Both the position numbers and the translations under genes were made by a program. A stretch of 64,000 bases of DNA from positions 1 to 64,000 of the IMG/VR virus record IMGVR_UViG_3300035704_000396, one strand, 5' to 3'. The DNA is from a virus. Numbering within the stretch: the stretch's first letter is position 1; every line of letters starts with the position of its first letter. The notes beneath the pieces were generated by a model. That model had not been told where the DNA came from. It made no database searches and was given only the letters and a program-made list of their open reading frames with translations. This document shows, piece by piece, positions 24,244 to 32,932 of the stretch.

Positions 24244-24484
24244 CAGCGTGTCTCCTTCCAGTCCTGCATATACCGCATATGCGCTGATGCTAGCCGTGCG
24301 GCTGCCCGGCCAGACCCCCCGCGAACTGTTGTCGCAGGTCAACGAGCCTTCGTCAGGACCAGTGTTGCATATTCACGTATATTCACGCTACCGTCTCGTG
24401 CACGGGCGTGCACGAGACGTCACCACGGATCGGGCCCGCCCCACCCACCACCAAGCAGGAATCCGCCGAGGCACAGGAGGATCG
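24244..24484. promoter_or_regulatory. Divergent promoter region of regulator and transfer operons
   Basis: Leftward side: GCATAT-ACCG-CATATGC (about 24267-24283). Rightward side: a direct repeat of ATATTCACG (about 24369-24387), a possible TTGCAT/TACCGT promoter pair with 18-nt spacing, the perfect palindrome at 24392-24419, then the leader motif (24444-24452) and AGGAGG before ATG 24485. Confidence 0.55.
24392..24419. promoter_or_regulatory. Operator palindrome at the transfer promoter
   Basis: CGTCTCGTGCAC-GGGC-GTGCACGAGACG, 12-bp perfect arms, overlapping the putative -10. A dimeric repressor bound here would shut off transfer genes, as KorA/TraR-type repressors do on other actinomycete plasmids; no such regulator is identified here. 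Confidence 0.7.
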
Positions 24485-24940
24485 ATGGGCCGCACACGCA
24501 GCCGCAACCGCCGCCGTCGCCAAGTCCTGGCACAGCAGGTGTTCCACCTGGAACTGCTGCTGGCGACCGAGCCGGACCAGCCGAGCCGGCGCCAGCCGGG
24601 CAGGCGCCGGTTGCGGCTGCAACTGCGCCGGGCCCGCAACGAGTACGCCGGCCTGGTGATCGGCACCACCGTGTCCCCGAACCTGCGCCGGTCGCCGCCC
24701 GCGGTGGACGTCCACCAACAGCGGTGGCAGCGGCCGACCGCTGTCCCACCAGGCCGCTGCCAGGGTCGCTGCTGCCGGGTTCCCCTCGACGCCGTCGACC
24801 AGTACCTGCTGCTGGTGCCAGCGCCGCGCGCCCGGCCTGCCATCGCCGCGGACCTGGGCGCCCTGTCCCCGAACCTGCGCCGGCCGGTGCCCACGGCTCC
24901 CGGCCCGGCCGGCGCCACGTGCCTGGGCGGTGCCCGGTGA
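24485..24940 (+). CDS. Basic hypothetical protein, first gene of the transfer operon
   Basis: 151 aa, very Arg-rich N-terminus (GRTRSRNRRRRQ) and an imperfect internal duplication around SPNLRR (about residues 63 and 128). ATG 24485 has AGGAGG four bases upstream. The stop overlaps the WhiB start. May bind nucleic acid; not recognised. Confidence 0.55.
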   Translation: MGRTRSRNRRRRQVLAQQVFHLELLLATEPDQPSRRQPGRRRLRLQLRRARNEYAGLVIGTTVSPNLRRSPPAVDVHQQRWQRPTAVPPGRCQGRCCRVPLDAVDQYLLLVPAPRARPAIAADLGALSPNLRRPVPTAPGPAGATCLGGAR

Positions 24941-25557
24941 CCGCCGACACCACTGGTCAGACCGGCCACCCGGGCAGCAGCGCGGCGGCGAGCGTGCGCC
25001 GGCGCGCCACCCGGTTCGAAGACGCCGTCGGCGCGGCCGCCACCCCGGGCGACCAGGTGGCCGAGGCGAGCCGGGCCCTGCGGGCGCTTCTACCCAAGTC
25101 CCATCCCCTCACCGCGGCCTTCCTGGCCGGCCAGTTCGTCGAACTGGTCCGGGTGGCGATGCAGGCCGTACAGGCCGAGGCCGCCGGGCAGCGCCTGGCC
25201 GTCCCCCCGCCCACCAGCGCCCGGCGGCGTGGCCGCCGGGCCGCCGGGTGCGCCGCGCCCGGTGTGCGCGGTGTCGTCGCCCTCCTGACTTCCCCGCAGG
25301 ATGGCGACGACTGGCGCCAGTCCGGCCTGTGCGGCCAGGCCGACCCCGAGGTGTTCCACCCCGAACGCGGCGGATCGGCCCGGCAGGCCAAGGCCACCTG
25401 CCACCGCTGCCCGGTGCAGGACCCGTGCCTGGAATGGGCGCTGGACCACCACGAACACGGCGGCATCTGGGGCGGCCTGTCCGACCGGGAACGGCACGAG
25501 CTGGTCAAGACCCGCAAGGCCCGCCCGGACCAGGACGCCTCCGAACTGGCCAGCTAG
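24937..25557 (+). CDS. WhiB-like iron-sulfur transcription factor
   Basis: 206 aa from GTG 24937 (GTGA overlap). The WhiB domain is at about 120-190: Cys132, Cys155, Cys158 and Cys164 in C-x22-C-x2-C-x5-C spacing, GIWGG turn at 177-180 and a basic tail. Such proteins hold a [4Fe-4S] cluster and act with the sigma factor. The 115-residue N-terminal extension is unusual and partly helical. Plasmid- and phage-borne WhiB copies often regulate the element or host septation. Confidence 0.9.
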   Translation: MTADTTGQTGHPGSSAAASVRRRATRFEDAVGAAATPGDQVAEASRALRALLPKSHPLTAAFLAGQFVELVRVAMQAVQAEAAGQRLAVPPPTSARRRGRRAAGCAAPGVRGVVALLTSPQDGDDWRQSGLCGQADPEVFHPERGGSARQAKATCHRCPVQDPCLEWALDHHEHGGIWGGLSDRERHELVKTRKARPDQDASELAS

Positions 25558-25584
25558 CCCATCCGCAAGGGAGACATCGAGATC

Positions 25585-26793
25585 ATGAGGCCCAACCCGC
25601 CCGTGGCCCAGCCGGTCGACCTGGCCGACCTCTGGACGTCCACCGCCAGCCCGGTGCTGGTCCTGGTCGTGCTGGGGGCGCTGCTGGCTGTTGTGCTGCT
25701 CGCCGCGGCCGGCGCGCGCCTCGTTCGACGGCTGCCCGCCGGCACGCCGTGGTGGTACTACGGCGGCGCCCTGGGTGGCCTGTCGGTCTCCCTGGACACG
25801 TCGTGGCGGTTCTTCGGGGACAGGCTCGGCGTGGTCGGCGCCGAGCGGGTCGTCATGTTCTCCGTCGTCGAACTCGCGCTGATCGCCTGCGCGTTGGGCA
25901 TGCGGGCCAACGTCCGCCACCTCCACCCGGAGACCGGCAAGCCCGGTTCGCCCGGTGCGCCGCGCACCGTGGCCTGGGTGCTGTGCGGCCTGTCCGGCTA
26001 CGCCGCCGTGGTGCTGTCCGGGCCCATCGACGGCATCGCCCGGGTCGCCTTGGGCCCGATCTTGAGCTTGGTCATGCTCCACCTGGCGCTGGGCATCGAG
26101 ATCCGCCACCGCGCCGGCGCCCAGACCGGCGTCTGGGCGCGGGTCGCCAGTGAACTGCGGGAGCGGTTCCTGTCCCGGCTGGGGCTGGCCGATGACAACC
26201 GGGACGCGGTCACCAGGACCCGTGAGCGGGCGGTGACCCGCGCGGCGCGACTGGCGCTGGCCGAGCATGCGCTGTGCCGTTCGGCGCGGCTGGCGCGGGC
26301 GTTGCGGGCCGCACGGGTAGCGCACGAGCCGCTGCTGCGTGACCGCTTGCTGGCCGAGTTGGCGGTGCAACGGTCGGCCGCGCAACTAGCGACGCTGCCG
26401 CTGCGTTCACCGTGGCAACCGCTAGCGGTCACCAGCGCTACCGACGCCGACACGGGCGGTGACGCGCAGCCGCTACCCGACCGCACCGGCAGCGCCGCTG
26501 CCGATGGTGGCGTGGTAGCGCGGCCGCTGCGGGTAGCGCCAGCGCCGGTAGCGCGCTTGGCCACCACGCAGCGCCGCCGGCCGGGGCAACTGGCCGGCGT
26601 GTCCAGGGCAGCCGGTGACAAGACAGCACTCATGCGGCAGGTGTTCGACCAGCACGTCGAGGCCGGCACCGTTGGCCAGCTCACCGGCACTGCACTGGCC
26701 AAGGCGGCCGGCGCGAACCCCAGCTACGGCCGGGCCAGGCTCGCCGAGTGGACCAGCCAGCTGGCTGGCCAGCAGACGCAGGCCGCCCGATGA
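25585..26793 (+). CDS. DUF2637/Spd-like membrane protein with C-terminal wing-helix-like region
   Basis: 402 aa. Spans at about 22-45, 50-70, 90-112 and 130-165 resemble the DUF2637 (SpdB-type) proteins of actinomycete conjugative plasmids, linked to intramycelial plasmid spread. After a long Arg/Ala-rich cytoplasmic part, the C-terminus (about 345-400; LTGTALAKAAGANPSYGRARLAEW) looks like a helix-turn-helix. From codon 240 on it contains repeated GTA-GCG and CTA codons belonging to a heptamer cluster (see the repeat at 26316-26983). Confidence 0.7.
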   Translation: MRPNPPVAQPVDLADLWTSTASPVLVLVVLGALLAVVLLAAAGARLVRRLPAGTPWWYYGGALGGLSVSLDTSWRFFGDRLGVVGAERVVMFSVVELALIACALGMRANVRHLHPETGKPGSPGAPRTVAWVLCGLSGYAAVVLSGPIDGIARVALGPILSLVMLHLALGIEIRHRAGAQTGVWARVASELRERFLSRLGLADDNRDAVTRTRERAVTRAARLALAEHALCRSARLARALRAARVAHEPLLRDRLLAELAVQRSAAQLATLPLRSPWQPLAVTSATDADTGGDAQPLPDRTGSAAADGGVVARPLRVAPAPVARLATTQRRRPGQLAGVSRAAGDKTALMRQVFDQHVEAGTVGQLTGTALAKAAGANPSYGRARLAEWTSQLAGQQTQAAR

Positions 26794-26983
26794 CCTCCAC
26801 CAACCGGACCGGCGCCGGGTGGCGCGCTGGTCGCGCCGCCACCCCAGCGGTAGCGCTGCCGCCGCGTCGGGCACGAGCGCTTGCCGGCCGGTGTCGCGCT
26901 ACCGCTACCCCGCTGCCGCTGGCGCGGGTGGCGGGGGCAGCGCCTGGACCGTCAGCCGCTACCGCGCCACCGCTACCGCTACC
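26316..26983. repeat. Cluster of GGTAGCG heptamers in both orientations
   Basis: Twelve copies of GGTAGCG or its complement within 670 bp: plus at 26316, 26514, 26532, 26547, 26849; minus at 26436, 26471, 26897, 26903, 26957, 26971, 26977. Many force rare GTA, CTA or GCT codons, so the signal is at the DNA level. Possible binding array for the transfer ATPase (clt/TRS-like) or a regulator. Confidence 0.6.
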
Positions 26984-27044
26984 GCTGCCTGTGGCGGCGC
27001 GGCCGGAAGCGGTGGCGCGGCGGGATGTCGGGGTGTCGACATGA
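26790..27044 (+). CDS. Small Ala/Pro/Arg-rich protein, possibly not real
   Basis: 84 aa; start and stop overlap both neighbours by ATGA, which supports translation, but the sequence is low-complexity and largely dictated by the heptamer repeats. May be a coupling spacer rather than a functional protein. Confidence 0.35.
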   Translation: MTSTNRTGAGWRAGRAATPAVALPPRRARALAGRCRATATPLPLARVAGAAPGPSAATAPPLPLPLPVAARPEAVARRDVGVST

Positions 27045-27304
27045 CCGCCGGGCAGCCCCGTCGCCGCACGCGCCGCGAAGCCCGTCCGGTCTACCGGGCC
27101 AAGGCGCTGCAGAACCGCATGGACGGCGCATCCAACGGGCGGGCGAAAGTCGCGGCCGCGTGCGATCACCTGCGGTCCGTGCTCGCCGACCCGCATCTAC
27201 CGGCCGAACTGGCCGATGAGGCGGCCGACCGCACGGTCACATTCCTGGTCGCCATGGCCACCGAGATGGAGAAGGCCGCAGCCTCAACGAAAGGGAGGAA
27301 GTGA
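27041..27304 (+). CDS. Small basic helical protein of the transfer operon, 87 aa
   Basis: Basic N-terminus (PRRRTRREARPVYRAKALQNRM) followed by helices (KVAAACDHLRSVLAD and ELADEAADRTVTFLVAMATEMEKAA). ATG 27041 overlaps the previous stop. Size and charge fit a plasmid-borne DNA-associated accessory protein. Not recognised. Confidence 0.6.
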   Translation: MTAGQPRRRTRREARPVYRAKALQNRMDGASNGRAKVAAACDHLRSVLADPHLPAELADEAADRTVTFLVAMATEMEKAAASTKGRK

Positions 27305-27306
27305 TC

Positions 27307-27732
27307 ATGCCTGACACTCGGACGGACCAGCCCGCCGTCACGGACAGTCAACCCACACCCGCACCCCACACTGCGGGTTTTGATCAACCCGAGGACCCGG
27401 GTGGGGGGCCAACGCGCACACGTGCACATGTGCGCGCGAGGCTAGCGCAGATCCCCCCGGTACCGCCGATCCTCCGCGCCCTGTTCGTCAGTGACGCTCC
27501 GTCACCGTTGCGTGAGGTGTTTCCCCGCTGCAAGGCGCGCGTGGACTACGCCGTGCACGGCGAATGGTGCTCCCCGGAGGCCACCTTCTTGCGGCTGCTG
27601 ATGCTGGTGTTCACCGTGCTGATCGGCTGCCCGATCGCGATCGCCATCGACTTCCTCGACTGGGCCACATTCCCCGCCGGCCGCTGCGCGGCGTTCGCCC
27701 TGTTCATCGTTCTGATCGTCGCCCTGGCCTGA
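27307..27732 (+). CDS. Two-span membrane protein of the transfer operon
   Basis: 141 aa. N-terminal 60 residues disordered, then spans at about 94-117 and 122-141. ATG 27307 was preferred to GTG 27301 because GGGAGG stands 8 nt before it. Similar small membrane proteins (Spd/KilB-like) flank TraB genes on actinomycete plasmids. Confidence 0.6.
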   Translation: MPDTRTDQPAVTDSQPTPAPHTAGFDQPEDPGGGPTRTRAHVRARLAQIPPVPPILRALFVSDAPSPLREVFPRCKARVDYAVHGEWCSPEATFLRLLMLVFTVLIGCPIAIAIDFLDWATFPAGRCAAFALFIVLIVALA

Positions 27733-27747
27733 AAGGAGGCCCATCCC

Positions 27748-28314
27748 ATGTCCATTCACGACCTGCGCGCCATCCTCGTCACCACGGGCGGCGGGATCGC
27801 CATCATCGGCGTCGCCCTGCTGCTGCGCCGGATCGCCCGAGACCACTTCTGGCTGCACGCCGTGGTCATGCTCATCGGCGCCAGCTTCGCCGTGCCCGAA
27901 CTGTCCTCGCTGCTCGGTCTGGCCCTGGACTTCGGCAAATGGCTGCTGCTGAAGTTCGCCGGGTGGCTGTCCACCAAAGGCCACGCCTGGTCGGTGGTCG
28001 GCACGTTCTTCCACGTGGTCGGCGACGGCCTGACCGTGATCTTCGCGTTGATCCTGGTCGTGTGGCTGCTGTGGCACCTGTTCCCGCGCCTGCACACCCT
28101 TCGCGGCGGTGGCGGCGGCAGGACGCGGGTCGGTGGGGGAGCGACCACCGGCATGCCCTACGGCGTCCCCGGCGCCGGCGGTGGCCTGGCCGGGCGACTG
28201 TCCGGCCTGCACGCCGTCGAGCGCTACACCATGTGGCTGGCGTTCTTCACGCCCGCCGCCGTGGTGCTGGCCACGCCCCTGTCGCACCTGGTGCGCATCC
28301 ACGGGGGGGCGTGA
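27748..28314 (+). CDS. Polytopic membrane protein of the transfer operon
   Basis: 188 aa with spans at about 8-26, 36-62, 85-110 and 160-180, and a Gly-rich cytoplasmic loop (about 118-150). AAGGAGG stands before ATG 27748. Likely part of the membrane channel around the TraB-type ATPase; family not named. Confidence 0.6.
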   Translation: MSIHDLRAILVTTGGGIAIIGVALLLRRIARDHFWLHAVVMLIGASFAVPELSSLLGLALDFGKWLLLKFAGWLSTKGHAWSVVGTFFHVVGDGLTVIFALILVVWLLWHLFPRLHTLRGGGGGRTRVGGGATTGMPYGVPGAGGGLAGRLSGLHAVERYTMWLAFFTPAAVVLATPLSHLVRIHGGA

Positions 28315-28320
28315 CCTGCC

Positions 28321-29841
28321 GTGGAAATCGTGCTGGTGTGCCTGGCGGTCGGCTACATCTTCGCCTACCGCCTGCCCTTGACCGCCTACTGCGCGGTCAC
28401 CGGCAAGACCACCCCGTGGGTGGCGGCCAAACAAGCCAGGATCGCCGAGACCCACGGCACCGACGTGGGCAGTAGCTACGGCTCGTCCCACAACCCGCGC
28501 TCGCTGCGTGGCTTCTTCGCCTCGTGGTGGGGTGACCTGTGGGAGGACATGCATGCCTGGCGGGCCGAACGGCGGGCCGGGCAGCCCGAGCGGCGTGCCG
28601 AACGGGAGGCCCGCCGGCGTAACGGTGAGTCCAGGATGGCCGGCGTGCGCGGCGGGTGGCAGCGTCTCCGGGACTGGCTGCGGTCGCTGCGCCGCGCCGG
28701 CCGGGGCGACCGGTCGGGCTGGCTACCGCAATGGTTGCCGTTGGTCGACCGGCCGGACAGCCCCGAAGGTGAGCATGCCGTGGTGCCCGAGGCACCCGAG
28801 GTGGCCTTGGCCGACACCGACGAGGCGCTCGCCTGGGCCTTGAACGACACGGACACCTACGACCCCGACGCCCGCGTGCTGGTCGACCGCGCCAAGGCCG
28901 ACCTGGGTGTCCCGGTGCCGGCCAGCCCGCCGCCGGACCGGGCCGCCGGCCCTGCGCCGGCGTCGCCGGCTCCTAGCGGCACCGAGCCGGCAGCCAACGG
29001 CAACAACAGCGGGAACCCGGCTCCGCCCCGACCGGCCGAGCCGATGTCCTGTGCCTGGCTGGATCCCATCAAGGTGGGAGACGACATCGTCGTCGGCACG
29101 TGCAGCATCCCGGCTGCGCCAGATAAATACCTGTGCGACTACCACCTGAGGCTCATCGACGCGGTCAGAACCCACACCGGCTGCCGGTGGGAGATCGGCG
29201 TGAAACCGCCGTGCCCCAACCCGATCGACCCACACGACGGGATGTTCTGCACCGAGCATGTCAACGCACTCCACCGCCGGTACCTGGCCAGCCTCGACCC
29301 GGCGCCCGCCGACGTCCCCAAGGACGACGTCCCCAAGGACAGCCCAAGCGAGGCATCCGCCGAGCCCACGCCGGCGGTCGACTCCGGTGCGCCGGCCGTA
29401 CCCCCGGCCACCCCGCAGGCACCACCGTCAGGCCGTCCGCACCTGACTGTGGTGCCCAACCCAGACCCCCCGGCACTCCCGTCGGGGCGCAGTGAAGGAG
29501 TTCCACCGATGGCAGACACCAAGACGGCGCCGGGTTTGACCGCCGAGGAGGCGGCCAGCGTCCAGGCCCTGGACCTCAACGCCGACGACATGCTGGGCAG
29601 CATGTCCAACCAGTGGCCCAGCTACATCGAGACGGTCGAGAACAACGTCGTGGCGGCCGGCCTGGCCGGCAACAAGGCCGTCAAGACAGCGATTGCTTCG
29701 TTCGACGAGGCCGTCGGGGCCGCGCGTGCCGCCGCGCAGGCGCTGAAGACCGCCCTGAAGCCGCAGGTCGATCTGGCCAACAACGTGTCCGAGACCGAGG
29801 ACCACGGCACCAACATGAAGGCGTACGAGAACACCGAGTGA
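28321..29841 (+). CDS. Large transfer-operon protein with Cys-rich domain and internal start
   Basis: 506 aa from GTG 28321. One N-terminal span (about 2-22), a long basic region (60-150), disordered linkers, and a Cys/His-rich domain at about 240-320 (CAWLDP, GTCS, YLCDYH, GCRW, PPCPNP, FCTEH) that could bind zinc. The last 110 residues, starting at the internal ATG 29509, are helical. Because that ATG has GAAGGAG 8 nt upstream, two products are likely. No family recognised. Confidence 0.6.
   Translation: MEIVLVCLAVGYIFAYRLPLTAYCAVTGKTTPWVAAKQARIAETHGTDVGSSYGSSHNPRSLRGFFASWWGDLWEDMHAWRAERRAGQPERRAEREARRRNGESRMAGVRGGWQRLRDWLRSLRRAGRGDRSGWLPQWLPLVDRPDSPEGEHAVVPEAPEVALADTDEALAWALNDTDTYDPDARVLVDRAKADLGVPVPASPPPDRAAGPAPASPAPSGTEPAANGNNSGNPAPPRPAEPMSCAWLDPIKVGDDIVVGTCSIPAAPDKYLCDYHLRLIDAVRTHTGCRWEIGVKPPCPNPIDPHDGMFCTEHVNALHRRYLASLDPAPADVPKDDVPKDSPSEASAEPTPAVDSGAPAVPPATPQAPPSGRPHLTVVPNPDPPALPSGRSEGVPPMADTKTAPGLTAEEAASVQALDLNADDMLGSMSNQWPSYIETVENNVVAAGLAGNKAVKTAIASFDEAVGAARAAAQALKTALKPQVDLANNVSETEDHGTNMKAYENTE
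29509..29841 (+). CDS. Probable nested product, 110-aa helical protein
   Basis: Same frame as the 506-aa protein. ATG 29509 has an ideal GAAGGAG-N8 ribosome site. The product begins MADTKTAPGLTAEEAASVQ and is fully helical (SYIETVENNVVAAGLAGNKAV, then FDEAVGAARAAAQALKTALK), size and helicity like WXG100-type proteins, but without WXG. Either an internal start or the original gene to which the upstream frame became fused. Confidence 0.5.
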   Translation: MADTKTAPGLTAEEAASVQALDLNADDMLGSMSNQWPSYIETVENNVVAAGLAGNKAVKTAIASFDEAVGAARAAAQALKTALKPQVDLANNVSETEDHGTNMKAYENTE

Positions 29842-29863
29842 CCCGGCTTCGGCCGTTCCCGGG

Positions 29864-29892
29864 CGGGCCAGCGCCACACCAGCGCTGGCCCG
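29864..29892 (+). terminator. Hairpin between transfer genes
   Basis: CGGGCCAGCGC pairs with GCGCTGGCCCG around CACACCA. It ends the upstream transcript just before the leader motif of the FtsK/TraB gene. Confidence 0.5.
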
Positions 29893-29940
29893 GCCCGGAA
29901 TCAGCCGAAACCCACCACCAGGCTTGGAAGGGAGGCCCGC

Positions 29941-32142
29941 GTGACCGACATCGACACCGATCCCGCCGCCGACACCGGCTCTGAGTTTGAAGTCGAGTGG
30001 CCGCCGTACTCGGGCGTACCCGCGTTCGACCCGGACGCCGACGAGTTCGCAGTGGACCCACCGGGGGAGAAGCCGTGGCGGGAGCACGTCGTCCGGCAGG
30101 CCATGCCGATCTCGGTGGCGGCGCTGCTGTGGGCGGCCGCCGAATCCGCCTACCTGGCACCGGAGACGTGGCCGGTGGGCGCTCCGGTCGCGGCCGGCGT
30201 GTATTTCGTAGCCGCCATCGGTATGTGGTCGGCGTGGGCGCGTAACAACCCGGCCAACCGGAAAGCGCGCCGCCGGTGGGCCTGCACTGTCATCGGCGCC
30301 GGCGGGGGGTGGCTGCTGTGGGCCGCGTCGTTCGGTGCCGGCCACGTTGCCACGATGTTGCTGGCCGTCGGTGGGGGTGCGCTGGCGCTGCCCTTCTGGG
30401 TGCGCAACGCCCTGTGGACCAACCCGCGGCGACCGGCCGAGCGTGAGCCTGAGCCGGTCGAGGACGACACATATGGGGACGAGGCGGTAGTCCCGGAGAC
30501 CCCCGCCGTTGAGGTGGCGGCACCGGAACTGGACACCAATCAGCTGCTGTGGCAGCAGATGGTCGGCAGCCGTGACGGCCTGCTGCCCGGATCGGCGCTG
30601 CTGGATCCGAAGTGCTCGGAGATGTTCGACGAGTATCTGGCCCAGCTGGACAACCGCAAACACACCTCGGAGTCGGCGTTCGCCGTGCGCCGCCGGATCG
30701 CCGCGTTGTGGGGCATGCCGCTGGCCTCCGTGTCGGTTCTGCCGCACCCGATGGGTTTCGAGGACAAGGTGCTGGTTCGGTTTTCGCGGACCAACCCGTT
30801 GCAGGCCGCCAAGCCGTACCCGGGGCCGCAGCTGGCCATCGACCTGACCGGCGGCAACATCCGTGCGCTGATCGGCTACCGGGCCGACGGCTCCCCGGTG
30901 TGGTGGACGTTGTTCGAGGCCGGCTGGGGCATGCGCGGGGGCGCCGTGTTCGGCGACACCGGGTCAGGCAAGTCGGTGTTGCTGCGCAGCCTGATCACCT
31001 CGTTCGCCTACACAGGGCTGGTCATGCCGGTGGTGGGCTGCCCGCAGGGCGGCGGCTCGTACCCGATGTGGATCAAACATGCCCCGTGGCCGGCGCCCAG
31101 CGGCGACGAGATCCTCCACCAGGCGCGTGGCCTGCTGGCCGCGCACCGCCGCCGGTCGGCCATCAACAGGCTGCTGCGCCGAGACCTTCACGTCCCGACC
31201 CGCGACGCGCCACTGTTGCCGTGGATCGTGGACGAGCTCCACAAGATGCGGGAGCACCCGGCTCAAGACGAGTTCTACGCGATCGTCGACATCGTGGAGC
31301 GCGAGGGTCGCAAAACCGGCATCCGCATGGTCATCGCCGACCAGGACCCGTCGGTGCCCAACACGTTCAACAACCTCAACTCCATCCGGTCGTCGTTGAT
31401 CGGCGCCGGCGGGCAGTGCGTGATCTTGCGGATCTCCAAGAACGTCGGCGCCCAGTTGCCCGGCGGCCTGGTGGACCCGCGGACCATCCCGACCAAATTC
31501 CCGGACGGCACGCCCACGACTGGCCTGGCCGTTCTGAACGGCGAACCGGAACTGTTCCGGGTGGCCAACCTGCTCGACGCCGACGCGCTTGCCGCGGCCG
31601 CACCCACGTTGGAGCCAGAGCCGGCCATCGTCGGTGTCATGGGCGATCACTACGGCAAGCGGCACACCCGGCGGGCCGAGGAAGACGGGCAGCTGGCCGT
31701 GCAGATCGCCCAGGACGACCCCGAGCTGTATGCGCAGCTGGTAGGGAACGACCCGGTCCTGGCGGCCGCCGCCCAGGCCGCCGCCGAGGCCGCCCGGCAG
31801 GCCGCGTATGCCGCCCAGGCCGAGCAGGTCGAGCAGGTCGACGGCCCGTCCGCCGGTGGTCGGGCGGTGGTGACCCGCGTGCCGGTCCCACCGGTGCCGG
31901 CGATAAGGCGGATCACGTGGACCTGCGAGCAGCGGGTGCTGCAGGTGGTGCGCCGCGGTGTCACCAAGTTCGGCGACATCAAAGCCGAGGCGACCAAGCC
32001 GGACCGCTCCGAATATTCCGAGACGGCGCTGCGCGATGCCATCGCCAGCCTGGCCAAACAGGGCCTGGTCGATGCCAGCCAGTGGGGACGTGTGTTGCCC
32101 GTGGACCCTTCCGGACCGGCTGAGGGGAAGCGGACGGCATGA
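29941..32142 (+). CDS. FtsK/TraB-type conjugative DNA translocase
   Basis: 733 aa from GTG 29941, with GGGAGG upstream and the leader motif at 29911-29919. Membrane spans in about 55-150; a pre-ATPase region (185-290; LLPGSALLDPKC, GMPLASVSVLPHPMGFEDK); Walker A GDTGSGKS (338-345), Walker B LLPWIVDELHK (about 425-434); C-terminal winged helix (about 660-715; ETALRDAIASLAKQGLVDA). This is the layout of actinomycete TraB, which moves double-stranded plasmid DNA between hyphae after its wing binds repeated octamers. It overlaps the lytic transglycosylase gene by 4 bp. Confidence 0.9.
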   Translation: MTDIDTDPAADTGSEFEVEWPPYSGVPAFDPDADEFAVDPPGEKPWREHVVRQAMPISVAALLWAAAESAYLAPETWPVGAPVAAGVYFVAAIGMWSAWARNNPANRKARRRWACTVIGAGGGWLLWAASFGAGHVATMLLAVGGGALALPFWVRNALWTNPRRPAEREPEPVEDDTYGDEAVVPETPAVEVAAPELDTNQLLWQQMVGSRDGLLPGSALLDPKCSEMFDEYLAQLDNRKHTSESAFAVRRRIAALWGMPLASVSVLPHPMGFEDKVLVRFSRTNPLQAAKPYPGPQLAIDLTGGNIRALIGYRADGSPVWWTLFEAGWGMRGGAVFGDTGSGKSVLLRSLITSFAYTGLVMPVVGCPQGGGSYPMWIKHAPWPAPSGDEILHQARGLLAAHRRRSAINRLLRRDLHVPTRDAPLLPWIVDELHKMREHPAQDEFYAIVDIVEREGRKTGIRMVIADQDPSVPNTFNNLNSIRSSLIGAGGQCVILRISKNVGAQLPGGLVDPRTIPTKFPDGTPTTGLAVLNGEPELFRVANLLDADALAAAAPTLEPEPAIVGVMGDHYGKRHTRRAEEDGQLAVQIAQDDPELYAQLVGNDPVLAAAAQAAAEAARQAAYAAQAEQVEQVDGPSAGGRAVVTRVPVPPVPAIRRITWTCEQRVLQVVRRGVTKFGDIKAEATKPDRSEYSETALRDAIASLAKQGLVDASQWGRVLPVDPSGPAEGKRTA

Positions 32143-32882
32143 AGCCTCTCGCCGGTCCCCGCGCGGTTGCGGCTGTGCCACCACCGCCACCGCCGGTCGT
32201 GGCCGCGCCGCACCGACCGGCCGACCCTGGCCGGGTGCACCGGCCGGGCCGGCCCGGGCCGCCCGCTGGCCGGCATGCCACCGGCCGGCATGCCACCACC
32301 GCTCGCCCGGTGCACCCGGCCAGGGTCTCCGCACATCCCGCGCCCCGGCGGCCAGCCCGCTCACGCGCCGGCGGCCGGGCCGGGGGAGCGGGGTCGTCGT
32401 CGCAGTGGCGGCCACCGATGTGGCTGATCATCGTGCTGATCGTCGCCGGGTTCGGCGGCGCCGGCGGTGTCGCGGTCGCTGCCAGCACATTGGGCGCCCC
32501 GCCGGCCGGGCAACCGGCCCCACCGGCCCAGGTGCAGACGTGGATCGCGCAGGCCAACCAGATCCTGCTCGCCCACGGCACCCCCGCCGGCGACCTGGAC
32601 CCGGCCGACCAGTGGCTGATCATCCGGCACGAATCGGGCGGCAACCCCTTGGCCGAGAACCGCTCCGACTCCAACTTCGTGGCCGGCCACCCCTCGAAAG
32701 GGATCATGCAGACCATCGACTCCACGTTCCGGGCCAACGCGTTGCCCGGACATGAGGACATCTGGATGCCGGTCGACAACATCATCGCCGGTTCGTTGTA
32801 TGCGATCCGCCGCTACGGCTCGATCCGGAACGTGCCCGGCGTGGTCGCCGTGCATGAAGGCCGCCCCTACGTCGGCTACTGA
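32139..32882 (+). CDS. Membrane-anchored lytic transglycosylase (SLT-like)
   Basis: 247 aa. Residues 1-90 are Pro/His/Arg-rich and cytoplasmic, span at about 93-114, then an extracellular SLT-like domain: catalytic Glu in IRHESGGNPL (about 164), SKGIMQTIDSTF and DNIIAGSLYAIRRYGSI. It would locally open peptidoglycan for DNA transfer. Translationally coupled to the TraB-type gene (ATGA). Confidence 0.85.
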   Translation: MKPLAGPRAVAAVPPPPPPVVAAPHRPADPGRVHRPGRPGPPAGRHATGRHATTARPVHPARVSAHPAPRRPARSRAGGRAGGAGSSSQWRPPMWLIIVLIVAGFGGAGGVAVAASTLGAPPAGQPAPPAQVQTWIAQANQILLAHGTPAGDLDPADQWLIIRHESGGNPLAENRSDSNFVAGHPSKGIMQTIDSTFRANALPGHEDIWMPVDNIIAGSLYAIRRYGSIRNVPGVVAVHEGRPYVGY

Positions 32883-32932
32883 TCATCCGAGTGTCGGCAG
32901 CCGCTGTTTCCCACCACTAGCAGGGAGTTCCC

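Noticed and set aside
29509-29841. WXG100/ESX substrate identity for the 110-aa helical protein
   Set aside because: Size and helicity fit but the WXG turn and the C-terminal secretion motif are absent.
10800-31040. Other GGTGGTGGG strings (for example 10802, 14206, 31030)
   Set aside because: Inside coding sequence, not near starts; background from Thr/Val/Val-Gly codons.
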